From an uncultured Roseburia sp. (GTDB taxonomy: Bacteria; Bacillota; Clostridia; Lachnospirales; Lachnospiraceae): a stretch of DNA of 64,000 nucleotides. The translations under genes were made by a program, and so were the position numbers. The stretch spans positions 177,212-241,211 of the forward strand of contig UQNW01000001.1 in assembly GCA_900542495.1 (NCBI GenBank), read 5' to 3'. Within the stretch, counting starts at the first letter, position 1. Each line of letters opens with the position of its first letter. Shown piece by piece: positions 7,901 through 15,287 of the stretch. The notes under the pieces are model-generated. The model worked only from the letters and a program-made list of their open reading frames with translations, did no database searches and was not told where the DNA came from.

Positions 7901-9013
7901 CTATTTTTCGCTTTCTGCTTCCTTCATTTCCTCATAATACGCTTTGTATCTGTAAATGGTACGCTTGCTGACATTGTTGCACTTTGCAATCTCGACCAGA
8001 TCCGTACCACTAAACCTTTGTCTACCAGAGCATTCACTAAGGTTGCCTCTCCAACACCTCAGTATCTCCTCGATATGTTTCGGATTCTTGCTTCCAACAA
8101 TAACGTGATTCATCTTTTTCAACACAAAATCCAACATGTCACTAAGTGCATATTTCTTAAATCCATCTCCCATAGCAAATGGCATGCTGGCAACAGTCTC
8201 TAATTCCAATGCCTTGCAAGCTTCTATCATCGTCATCTTCACACCATCTATCATCTGAGAGTTCACTGCATCAGCCCAATCACACATGATATTATATTCA
8301 AACAAAATGTATTTAAAATGATTCTTTTCTCCGGACACTTTTCTTGCTATATTCTTTATTCTTTCAATCTCAATATGCCACTTATTTTCGAAAGGTTCTT
8401 CTACCATAAATTCAAATGCTATGCCATAATATCTAATCTTTCCTTCAAAACACTTTGTCTCATACCATCTTATAAGCATTTCCATTTTCTCATAGAATTC
8501 GTCTTCCGTTAACTTTAATTTTGTTATCTCGGGAATATGAATGTAATAAACATCTATCATTTCAAGACCTAAATTTTCCAATGACTTATTAAGGGCTATT
8601 TCATAAAAAGCAGGATTGAGAGTCTGGAATAAACCTTCATATTCTGAAAAATCTTCTATTGATATTCCTTTATTTTCCAGTTTTTCCGACAAGTATTTCA
8701 TTGGTGGAAGCTTTGCTGAAATATCTCCATATAATAATCCTGCCTTAGATGATATAAATACCTCTTCTCTGGTAATAATGCCAGAATTCATTAATTCAGC
8801 TAATGCAACTCCTTCATCTCGTTCTGAACACATTCCTCTATAATTTATAGCTCCATCAATAGAGTATATCCCATTTCGAACTGCATACTTTATTGCTTCT
8901 ACATATTTCAAAGAATCTTCTTTTGAAAAATTACCCAAGTGAGTTCCTAATGCAACAGTTCCCATAGGCTTGTGCGAATACCCTTTTATCATTTCCATAT
9001 TGATAACGTACAT
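7901..9013 (-). CDS. Aldo/keto reductase fused to a C-terminal helix-turn-helix segment
   Basis: Residues 15-325 form an aldo/keto reductase barrel with the usual catalytic set: D53, Y58 (IDGAINY), K90 (FISSKAG) and H159 (YYIHIPE). Such enzymes reduce carbonyls with NAD(P)H. The last 41 residues are not reductase; EIAKCNNVSKRTIYRYKAYY is nearly the same as the HTH in the separate gene at 14311-14589. The window thus shows an in-frame fusion with a piece of that family. The first ATG overlaps a TATAAT hexamer, so translation may begin at M6 or M8 instead. Base composition is more AT-rich than in the flanking Bce genes, consistent with transfer. Confidence 0.8.
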   Translation of the reverse strand: MYVINMEMIKGYSHKPMGTVALGTHLGNFSKEDSLKYVEAIKYAVRNGIYSIDGAINYRGMCSERDEGVALAELMNSGIITREEVFISSKAGLLYGDISAKLPPMKYLSEKLENKGISIEDFSEYEGLFQTLNPAFYEIALNKSLENLGLEMIDVYYIHIPEITKLKLTEDEFYEKMEMLIRWYETKCFEGKIRYYGIAFEFMVEEPFENKWHIEIERIKNIARKVSGEKNHFKYILFEYNIMCDWADAVNSQMIDGVKMTMIEACKALELETVASMPFAMGDGFKKYALSDMLDFVLKKMNHVIVGSKNPKHIEEILRCWRGNLSECSGRQRFSGTDLVEIAKCNNVSKRTIYRYKAYYEEMKEAESEK

Positions 9014-9335
9014 TATAGAAGTAATGCTAATTAATTTGCAGTCTTGTATTATAAAAACATAAATGCTATATTAAAATAAGAAATGGGGTTTTTGTCTGGT
9101 AAGCTTTTAGCTGAGAGAGTTGCCCATTTCTTTTTTCATGCAGATGCATTTTTCCGTCATTTGCACACCTAATTAACATTGATGCATGAAAAACATTATT
9201 GATCCTATGTCAATTATATTTTTGGCACACTTTTTAGTTGCTGCCTACCATAGAATCAATGTAAAAAATTTTTTAGATAAAACAGGACTTCCACCCCACA
9301 GAAAATCTGCAAGCGCGCAAGCCCTGTAAACTATA
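9014..9335. other. Non-coding AT-rich stretch with several inverted repeats
   Basis: No gene is seen in these 322 bases. A 10-base perfect inverted repeat AAGAAATGGG (9078-9087) / CCCATTTCTT (9123-9132) is followed by six T on the plus strand. TTTTTCATGCA / TGCATGAAAAA arms lie around 9133-9193. ACAGGGCTT / AAGTCCTGT with a following TTT on the minus strand (about 9283-9328) is a plausible terminator for the MFS gene. Two TATAAT-like hexamers on the minus strand (about 9016-9048) may serve the reductase gene. Confidence 0.5.
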
Positions 9336-10529
9336 CTACATAATACTTCCCATCAACGTGGACATCACGATCATCACCAACGAAAATGTAAAAGAATTTA
9401 CCGAAATAAGCGTAGCTCTCTGCTCCGATGGAATCATATCATTTAACAGGATGTCTGTACGCACTTCCAGAAAATCATCTGCAAAAGAACCAGCAAATCC
9501 GCCAAGAACCATCAGATATGGATTGCCCGAAAACGTCATTCCAAACGCAAATAAAGTACCGATTCCGCTTAAAATAATATACTTTTTGTATTTCCATTTT
9601 GGAAAATATCCCACCACTTTTGCGCCGAGTGCAGCTCCAAGTCCCATGACAAAAAGAGCCGGGCCAAGCAGTGCCTCGTTCAATCCCGCCAGTGGAAGCT
9701 TTGCCTGCAGGAAAAACAGGACAAGTGTTGATACTGCACCGATCAATGCATTTACGATCATAATGCCTCTGGCTTTTCGATTGTTTTTCATGAAATGCCA
9801 GCTCTCTGTGATGACGTTTTGAAGTCTCTCTGACATGCGGATGTTCTGAATGTTTTTCTGATCAGTTTCCTCTTCATTCATCCGTTCCTGCTTTTCTTCA
9901 CTCATCTGCTCTTTGTTATGCTCATCCGTCTGTGAATTTATCGGTTCACCGTCAGCACCTGTGAAACCGGAAATTTCTCTTAAACTGCATACAATTCCAA
10001 GTGCAATCATCCCAAAGAAAATATCAATCGCATATGCCTTTTTGTACCCAAGCCACAATGCAAAACCTGCACAAAGTGTTGCTGTAGAACTTGTGATCCG
10101 ATATAACATCATTTCCGTGGAAGCATATTGGTTGTATTTTTCTTCCTGCTTTACCGACTTTAAGCTGTCATACGCCAAAGCTTCTATCGTTCCCGATTCC
10201 AGATTGTAACTGAGCGCACTGAATGCAATCGCAAATGCCACCGTTCCAAAATTGTCGGATAAAATCATAGCCAGACCAGACAGCACACTGACCAGCTTCG
10301 AAAGAGCCAGCGTCTTTTTCCTTCCAAAAACATCTGCCACAACACCTGATGGAATCTCAAAACAACTGCTTGCGATATGGAAAATACTCTCCAGTACTCC
10401 AATCTGTAACAATGAAAACCCTCTGAGTGCAAGAAGCGCCACCCACGATGCTCCCGCAATCCGAAAATAGCTTACCGTAGTAAGTGTATACAATTTATTG
10501 ATCTGTCTTTTTATATTAAAATTACGCAT
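9336..10529 (-). CDS. MFS multidrug-type efflux transporter
   Basis: A 397-residue major facilitator protein with about 12 membrane helices. The loop 2-3 motif is GVVADVFGRKK near residues 62-72, and a long charged central loop (about 195-235, rich in E, Q and M) separates the two six-helix halves. It resembles the drug-proton antiporter branch, whose members export antibiotics or other amphiphiles. Its ribosome site AAAGGAGAT sits six bases before ATG. The 170 bases upstream hold a short leader peptide gene and complementary segments, an arrangement typical of ribosome-stalling-controlled resistance genes. Confidence 0.85.
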   Translation of the reverse strand: MRNFNIKRQINKLYTLTTVSYFRIAGASWVALLALRGFSLLQIGVLESIFHIASSCFEIPSGVVADVFGRKKTLALSKLVSVLSGLAMILSDNFGTVAFAIAFSALSYNLESGTIEALAYDSLKSVKQEEKYNQYASTEMMLYRITSSTATLCAGFALWLGYKKAYAIDIFFGMIALGIVCSLREISGFTGADGEPINSQTDEHNKEQMSEEKQERMNEEETDQKNIQNIRMSERLQNVITESWHFMKNNRKARGIMIVNALIGAVSTLVLFFLQAKLPLAGLNEALLGPALFVMGLGAALGAKVVGYFPKWKYKKYIILSGIGTLFAFGMTFSGNPYLMVLGGFAGSFADDFLEVRTDILLNDMIPSEQRATLISVNSFTFSLVMIVMSTLMGSIM

Positions 10530-10535
10530 AAAAAA

Positions 10536-10658
10536 ATCTCCTTTTCAAAATAATACCTTTCCAATATTTTTGAACAGGAGATAGTGTTTTTTTCATATTT
10601 ACATTCTTGATTTTAGAAACTGTTTACCTGAAAAAGAGCGCACTATCCCTGTAAACAG
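10536..10658 (-). promoter_or_regulatory. Putative attenuator between leader peptide and MFS gene
   Basis: Three mutually exclusive pairings are visible. CTGTTTAC (10620-10627) pairs with GTAAACAG (10651-10658). ACAGGAGATAGTG (10574-10586) pairs with CACTATCCCTGT (10641-10652) with one bulge. AGGAGAT (10577-10583) is exactly complementary to ATCTCCT (10536-10542), the MFS ribosome site. A ribosome stalled in the leader peptide would block the first two segments and change whether the ribosome site is hidden. No RNA folding was run. Confidence 0.6.
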
Positions 10659-10707
10659 CTAATTTGTTGCCTTTTTGCAGGTGAAGATTCGTTGTTTTCC
10701 AGCGCAT
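10624..10707 (-). CDS. 27-residue leader peptide of the MFS exporter
   Basis: Behind AAAGGAGAGCAGACT, an ATG at 10707 opens 27 codons (MRWKTTNLHL... ending ALFFR) that stop at 10624. The gene follows a near-consensus promoter and precedes the MFS gene by about 95 bases. Its 3' half forms part of the inverted repeats that can sequester or free the MFS ribosome site. This layout fits a leader peptide on which drug-bound ribosomes stall. The peptide has no other recognisable feature, and it could instead be a chance small frame. Confidence 0.6.
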   Translation of the reverse strand: MRWKTTNLHLQKGNKLAVYRDSALFFR

Positions 10708-10762
10708 AGTCTGCTCTCCTTTCTTAGGATATTTGTTTTCTTCTGATATTTACATCTTCTGT

Positions 10763-10792
10763 ATTATATACATGAATGGATAGACTTGTCAA
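10763..10792 (-). promoter_or_regulatory. Strong sigma-A promoter of the leader peptide/MFS transcript
   Basis: On the minus strand, TTGACA (10787-10792), an 18-base spacer and TATAAT (10763-10768) form a near-perfect promoter, about 55 bases upstream of the leader peptide ATG. Confidence 0.88.
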
Positions 10793-10803
10793 ATTAATAT
10801 AAA

Positions 10804-11736
10804 CTACAACACAGCAGCAAGTATAGCATAAACAACAATTGTCACTGCCAAGTATATGGAATTACAATTTGCTATATACTTTCCACCATCTTCATCCTTA
10901 ATAAATGCCTGTATTCCCATCGAACCAGGAAGAGACATATATACAATGATTGCTATCTCTAACAATCGATCTGATCTTCCAAGAATATGTATCAACGAAA
11001 TAGCTGCCATTGCAAATATCAGCTGCATAACAGCTCTTATTATTACAGTTTTCAGGCATGTTCCCAACAATTCTCTATTCAACTGAACTTCATAACCTAC
11101 TACCAGTAAAATCATTGGTGACATCGCTGCCGTTATCATGTCTTTCAAGGAAGGCCAGATCACACCTGCCGGACTTAACATGAAACCATTCATCAGCCCA
11201 CTGACACTTGCAAGTATTCCCAATATTACAGCAAGAAAAGCAGGTGTCTTAAACGCATTCTGAACAATTTCAATCACACTTACTTTTTTGCCGTCTTCTA
11301 TCAGAACCAGTACATTACTCATGATGCTGAACGTAAAAAGTAATGCTGCGATATCAATCACGGCAATCACAGACAAATTTTCCACTCCGACAAGACCTGT
11401 ATAAAGCGAGTATCCAATCATTCCGCCCTCATACCCACAAGCTATAAAAGGCAGGTATTTATCATAGGGTTTCCTAATAAAATGTTTCAGGACAAAGCCC
11501 AGAATAAACGTGGCACAAAGAATCACAAACATCATGCCAATATTAAATATCGTTTCTTTCCCAAGGACAGATGTTGCAAGTCCATGAAAGACTGCAATTG
11601 GAAGCATTATGTTTACAACAATCTTTTTTATCCCATCCACACAGTCTGCACTGATATAATTGGATTTTCTGCAAATCATCCCTAAAAAAAGCATGATAAG
11701 CACTGGAAGTACTATTTTTAAAATTTGAATTATCAT
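10804..11736 (-). CDS. AEC-family (auxin efflux carrier-like) transporter
   Basis: The start is taken at the ATG at 11736 (MIIQILKIVLPVLIML), five bases after the stop of the acetyltransferase gene, with AGAGAG upstream. An ATG 13 codons earlier would overlap that gene. The 310 residues form about ten hydrophobic helices in two five-helix halves, with the conserved early VLPVLIMLFLGMICRK and the late SLPGSMGIQAF. AEC members move malate, other organic anions or amino acids, but the substrate here is not evident. Coupling to the GNAT gene suggests a shared transcript. Confidence 0.85.
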   Translation of the reverse strand: MIIQILKIVLPVLIMLFLGMICRKSNYISADCVDGIKKIVVNIMLPIAVFHGLATSVLGKETIFNIGMMFVILCATFILGFVLKHFIRKPYDKYLPFIACGYEGGMIGYSLYTGLVGVENLSVIAVIDIAALLFTFSIMSNVLVLIEDGKKVSVIEIVQNAFKTPAFLAVILGILASVSGLMNGFMLSPAGVIWPSLKDMITAAMSPMILLVVGYEVQLNRELLGTCLKTVIIRAVMQLIFAMAAISLIHILGRSDRLLEIAIIVYMSLPGSMGIQAFIKDEDGGKYIANCNSIYLAVTIVVYAILAAVL

Positions 11737-11741
11737 AGCAT

Positions 11742-12191
11742 TTATATCTCTCTGTAGTATACGTTTCTCGTCCAACCATCTACCGTAAACTGATTTGCCA
11801 ATTTATAACCTGTACTTTCGATACTACAGACAGACGGAGTGTTATCCGGATGAGCACAACACCATATAGTATCATAGCCCATTCTATTTGCCTCTCTTAC
11901 AGTAGCATCCATAAATCTCTTCTGTATTCCATTACCTCTGTACTCCATATCAACCACAACAAATTCATGACTCATGATTTTATTTCCAGGAATCTCCATC
12001 CAATCAGTAATAGGTCTTGAAAAGAACAAACCATCCTCACACGCAAAACTTGCTGCAATAAGCTTATCTCTGTTATAAACTCCCAATAAAATATAATCGC
12101 CTTTAAGACACTCTTCTATTGTCTTTTCGTCTGTGGGATAGTAGTACTCTTCGTGAGATAATGTAAGAATTACTTTATTCTGCAAATTCAC
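11742..12191 (-). CDS. GNAT-family N-acetyltransferase
   Basis: About 149 residues with the GNAT core. VVVDMEYRGNGIQKRFM is strand 4 plus the acetyl-CoA pyrophosphate loop, here R-G-N-G-I-Q rather than Q/RxxGxG/A. It is followed by the strand 5 region (YDTIWCCAHPDNTPSV) and a C-terminal strand. The nearest usable start is a GTG at 12191, although the frame stays open about 17 codons further up with a poor ribosome site, so the N-terminus is uncertain. The acetylated substrate is unknown. Confidence 0.8.
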   Translation of the reverse strand: MNLQNKVILTLSHEEYYYPTDEKTIEECLKGDYILLGVYNRDKLIAASFACEDGLFFSRPITDWMEIPGNKIMSHEFVVVDMEYRGNGIQKRFMDATVREANRMGYDTIWCCAHPDNTPSVCSIESTGYKLANQFTVDGWTRNVYYREI

Positions 12192-12328
12192 AATCGGTTT
12201 TAAGTCTCTCTTTGGGTTTTTAATTTCAATTTTTTTATAGATAAATCAATGTATTGATTCATATTTTAGATTCCTCATAATATATAGCTGAATTTTGCAT
12301 TTCTCCAATGCTTTGCTTAATTATTCTC

Positions 12329-12544
12329 TTATTTTTCTTCTTTCTCATCCCCATCACAAAGTAAATCCACAAGCGACATATCAAGTGCTTTGCATATAGC
12401 AACCAATTTGTCTGCCTGTGGATTAACTTTTTTCTTACGCCAGTCGCTGATCGTACTGGTAGCAATACCAGTTCTTCGCGATAATTCAATCTGACTCATA
12501 TGTAATTCCGTTAATCTGTCAAAGATTTTTTCATATATATTCAT
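12329..12544 (-). CDS. Small XRE-family HTH regulator
   Basis: I start this 71-residue protein at the ATG at 12544 (MNIYEKIFDR...), preceded by GAGGAGATATTGTGTC. An upstream in-frame ATG would begin inside the promoter. Nearly all of it is a Cro/C1-type HTH: MSQIELSRRTGIATSTISDW is the helix-turn-helix, followed by the supporting helices LVAICKALDMSLVDLL and an acidic tail. It probably represses itself or the GNAT/AEC genes downstream. Confidence 0.85.
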   Translation of the reverse strand: MNIYEKIFDRLTELHMSQIELSRRTGIATSTISDWRKKKVNPQADKLVAICKALDMSLVDLLCDGDEKEEK

Positions 12545-12590
12545 GACACAATATCTCCTCACACATTTTGGTGCTTCCGTGTTTTCGGAT

Positions 12591-12619
12591 ATTGTATCAT
12601 ACATATAAAAGTATCTCAA
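12591..12619 (-). promoter_or_regulatory. Promoter of the small XRE gene
   Basis: Minus-strand TTGAGA (12614-12619), a 17-base spacer and TACAAT (12591-12596) lie about 50 bases before the ATG at 12544. Confidence 0.7.
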
Positions 12620-12671
12620 TCCTTTTATACATCAAGCTTACTTCATATCAGGAACAACTGGAACTGCCGCT

Positions 12672-12752
12672 ATAAATCGTCCTCTCACTGACATTGTCCC
12701 GCTTTGCAATTTCTACCATTGTCATACCGCTCTCATACCCAACAACAAAAGG
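12672..12752 (-). pseudogene. Fragment of the HTH gene family seen at 14311-14589
   Basis: Bases 12672-12750 match 14356-14434 over 79 positions with four differences by eye. They encode FVVGYESGMTMVEIAK plus the start of the recognition helix, but there is no start codon and the end is lost. The fragment abuts the recombinase remnant, so an element recombination or deletion junction lies near 12750. Confidence 0.8.
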
Positions 12753-12992
12753 TTATTTTAATATTTCTGACAAAAAATGTGCGTGTTCCGAATCATGAAT
12801 TTTTTCACGCTTGTAATTATTTTTTGAACGTTTTTCCTGTGCAAGATTCCAATCTTCCTCGGAAATAATTGCTTCATGAATTCCCTCATAAACATGAAAA
12901 TCTGATTGCTCCACTACATATGTTTCATTACGGATTCCTGTTCTCTTCTCTGTACGCCTGCGTCCATACGCTATCTTCCCCATATATACCGG
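12753..12992 (-). pseudogene. Large serine recombinase remnant (Recombinase domain)
   Basis: About 79 codons read PVYMGKIAYGRRRTEKRTG ... EAIISEEDWNLAQEKR ... HAHFLSEILK. This matches the central recombinase domain of large serine recombinases carried by conjugative and mobilisable elements. The catalytic resolvase domain is missing (an in-frame stop precedes PVY). The zinc-ribbon part that should follow ILK is replaced by the HTH fragment. It is a dead relic of an integrated element and flags the region as a former insertion site. Confidence 0.82.
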
Positions 12993-13179
12993 ATACTCAG
13001 CATATCAGATTCATATAGATTGCACAATTGAGCAGTGTTTAATTTTTATTCAATTTAATTAACCATCAGGAAATGTTGCATGATTAATCTGCTGGCTTGG
13101 TGGCTTTGATATTTCTCAGGTTGATACACGAGTATATATGTAGCATTTTGTTTTCTTTTTCAATACATTCACTCCCCCT

Positions 13180-14230
13180 CTATTGTGGTAAAATCAAAGT
13201 TGGATTTTTCAACAGCGTGGCAATCACCGGAGCATATTTAGATACTCCATAGTCTTCAACAATACTGGTTATTCTAGCGCCTGCATCCTTTGATGAAGCC
13301 CCACATAAGAAAACCCTTTCATCAGCAGTTCCATAATCCAATACGATAAATCGATCATGAAATATACCACCTGTCTTTTTCATTGACAAATTTACTGTTG
13401 GGTACTCCTTGCAGAAATCTGTAAATTCTATGTTGTGAAGTTTATTATTTCCAACATTATCACTGAATAAAATAATAGCTACTCCGGCCGGAGAATTCTT
13501 AAGGTGTACCAGCGTCCTTAAGCCAATATAATTGTCAACGACATATATTGACGACTTTGCCTGCTTATAAATGGTCTCATATACCTCATCTGCACTACTA
13601 AATTTCGCGTTAAACATGAGCCACTTTTCATCATCATCTGAAACAAAGCTGTTCATCATATCAGCCAACTCAGATTTTGTCACAACATCCTTCAAGCCTT
13701 CTGCAACATCTGAAATCTGCTTTTCAAGAGATATCATATCTGAGTTGATTTTGTTAATTTCTATTCTGTTGTTAGCAGTTTCCATGCTTAACTGAAGTAT
13801 TTCCCGCTGACCTATTAAATCACGATTTTCTAAATATGTAATCTTTCATTTTCTTAAAGGTTCTTATTAATGCCTTGCTTTGCTTAACAGCCAACGGTCC
13901 TTTCAAGACAGTCATCAGCATATATAATCCTTGCTCTGTAAATACATGAGGATTATAACGACTTTTTGAACTTATATTTGCGGTACAATTTTTGTACCGC
14001 AAATCTTCTAATTCCTCATCTGTCAATTCAAACATAAAATCTTCATCAAATTTTTCAATATTATTTTTTACCTGTCTATTAAATCCCTTCGTATCATAGC
14101 CATATATCTCTGCTAAATCAGCATCAAGCAATACCCTTTTACCCCTAATTTTATACAGTTTTTCTTTTAGATATTCTTCTGTTACTTCTATTACTGTAAC
14201 ATCGATTTCTTTCTTTTTATCTTCTGCCAT
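13180..14230 (-). pseudogene. ORF6N-domain protein, frameshifted between N- and C-terminal halves
   Basis: The N-terminal part (start 14230, GGAGGAGTTCT before ATG) is an ORF6N domain: residues 10-135 with GKRVLLDADLAEIYGYDTK and YNPHVFTEQGLYMLMTVLKG. The frame stops at 13820. The C-terminal half continues in another frame to 13180 with a coiled-coil linker and a conserved domain (SIYVVDNYIGLRTL, GGIFHDRFIVLDYG, CGASSKDAG). Removing one A/T pair at 13832-13834 joins ...MKDYILENRDLIGQREILQL... seamlessly, as in intact family members of about 330 residues. ORF6N proteins come from phages and mobile elements. This is either a one-base disruption or a sequencing error. Confidence 0.8.
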
Positions 14231-14281
14231 AGAACTCCTCCATCCATTTGCGATCAAAAAAATCGTCCGCAATTCTCATAT

Positions 14282-14311
14282 GACCATTTTACTGACGTCA
14301 GTAAAATGGTC
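14282..14311. repeat. Perfect 30-bp palindrome after the HTH gene
   Basis: Arms GACCATTTTACTGAC and GTCAGTAAAATGGTC meet without any loop base, and the last base is part of the HTH gene's stop codon. There is no immediate T-run on the minus strand, so it is a poor terminator. A binding site for a dimeric protein or a recombination site is equally possible. Confidence 0.85.
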
Positions 14312-14589
14312 TATTCCTCTTTTTCCCTCAGTTTGTCATAATACGCTTTATACCTATAAATCGTCCTCTCACTGACATTGTTCCGCTTCGCAATTTCTAC
14401 CATTGTCATGCCGCTCTCAAACCCAACAACAAAATCATTATAAATTGCCATCCACTTGGCGTTATGTTTCTGACGACCGCTTAACTTACGATTTCTGTAA
14501 TACTCCAATTCCTCCCGAAGTTCTGCATTCTCTTTTTCCAGCTCCTCAATTCTTTTTAATGCCTCTTCAAGTGTTACAGTTTTCTCCAT
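14311..14589 (-). CDS. Coiled-coil plus resolvase-type HTH protein (mobile-element associated)
   Basis: A 92-residue protein. Residues 1-35 form a Glu/Lys-rich coiled coil (LEEALKRIEELEKENAEL). SGRQKHNAKWMAIYNDFV follows, then a homeodomain-like HTH (MVEIAKRNNVSERTIYRYKAYY) of the kind found at the end of resolvases and invertases. No catalytic domain is attached. Two partial relatives lie nearby: a fragment at 12672-12752 and the C-terminus of the reductase gene ending at 7901. It probably binds DNA as a dimer; the target is unknown, though the 30-bp palindrome at its 3' end is a candidate. Confidence 0.75.
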   Translation of the reverse strand: MEKTVTLEEALKRIEELEKENAELREELEYYRNRKLSGRQKHNAKWMAIYNDFVVGFESGMTMVEIAKRNNVSERTIYRYKAYYDKLREKEE

Positions 14590-14628
14590 TACCCTGTCCT
14601 CCGTTCATGTCATTTTCGTTTTGTCTAT

Positions 14629-14657
14629 ATTATAAATATCTATGTTGCTTTAGTCAA
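14629..14657 (-). promoter_or_regulatory. Promoter of the coiled-coil HTH gene
   Basis: Minus-strand TTGACT (14652-14657), a 17-base spacer and TATAAT (14629-14634) lie about 40 bases before the ATG at 14589. Confidence 0.82.
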
Positions 14658-14677
14658 TCCGATTATGTCATGTTGCA

Positions 14678-14899
14678 TCATTTTTTTACAATAGCTTTCA
14701 TACAATCGAAATACCGCTGGTATCGTTTACAGGCTAAACTTCTCCAAAAGCAATCAGCTTGTATGTTTTTTATCCAATCAAGTAAAATCCATTTTCTTTT
14801 TATTGCCGGTCCATATTTTAAGATCGGTGCTGTCACAACATCCACACATCTCTCAAATGCTGCATTCTCTTTTGCATCATCATAATATTTCTTTCTCAT
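14678..14899 (-). CDS. Small hypothetical protein downstream of repA-like gene
   Basis: This frame gives 73 residues (MRKKYYDDAKENAAFERC...), basic, with three aromatic-rich stretches and four cysteines. It overlaps the end of the replication initiator-like gene by 20 bases, so it may be translationally coupled. I recognise no family. It could be an accessory replication or element-maintenance protein, or a decayed gene. Confidence 0.45.
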   Translation of the reverse strand: MRKKYYDDAKENAAFERCVDVVTAPILKYGPAIKRKWILLDWIKNIQADCFWRSLACKRYQRYFDCMKAIVKK

Positions 14900-15287
14900 T
14901 TGTCCGCCCCTTTCTGTGCTTAAATTGCTTTGGCAGCCAATTATCGTTATCTGCTTTCAACAAGTCATACACATATATCTTATTCGGCTTTCCTAATCCC
15001 TGATGGCTTCGATAAATCAGATTATGTACCTCCAGTTCCTTCAGCATCTTGTTAATTTTCTTATTTCCCAGATGCAACAGCTTCATCATTTCTTTGATTG
15101 TAAAAATGATAAATGTAGCTCCATATTCATCTCGCCATGCATCACCATTACACTCCGATAAGCAACGCCGATCCAACAAAATCATATAAAGTGCCTTTGC
15201 CTCATTCGTTATACTTCTAAATTGATCATCTTTAAATAATCGTTTCGGTAATCTGTAAAACTTATCATCATATTTTGTATTTTCCAT
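14880..15287 (-). CDS. RepA_N-type replication initiator (short)
   Basis: This 135-residue protein starts behind GGAGGATCAGGAAAA. FYRLPKRLFKDDQFRSITNE, EAKALYMILLDRRCLS, FTIKEMMKLLHLGNKKINKM and GLGKPNKIYVYDL give the winged-helix N-terminal domain of RepA_N initiators found on plasmids and integrative elements of Firmicutes. The family is usually about 250 residues or longer, and the C-terminal host-range domain is absent, so it is either a stand-alone DNA-binding version or truncated. It marks a former plasmid or integrative element. Confidence 0.78.
   Translation of the reverse strand: MENTKYDDKFYRLPKRLFKDDQFRSITNEAKALYMILLDRRCLSECNGDAWRDEYGATFIIFTIKEMMKLLHLGNKKINKMLKELEVHNLIYRSHQGLGKPNKIYVYDLLKADNDNWLPKQFKHRKGRTNEKEIL

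Noticed and set aside
9078..9136. Thiamine (TPP) riboswitch-like sequence with GGGG ... GCTGAGA on the plus strand
   Set aside because: Only the 5' motif is present. The GGATAAT-type 3' box is missing and no gene follows on that strand, so it is treated as a plain inverted repeat.
12259..12489. 76-codon minus-strand frame beside the XRE gene
   Set aside because: It is the XRE gene read in another frame, has no ribosome site and shows no recognisable domain.
14282..14311. Intrinsic terminator of the HTH gene
   Set aside because: The palindrome has no hairpin loop and no T-run directly after it on the minus strand. Termination is not excluded but not supported.
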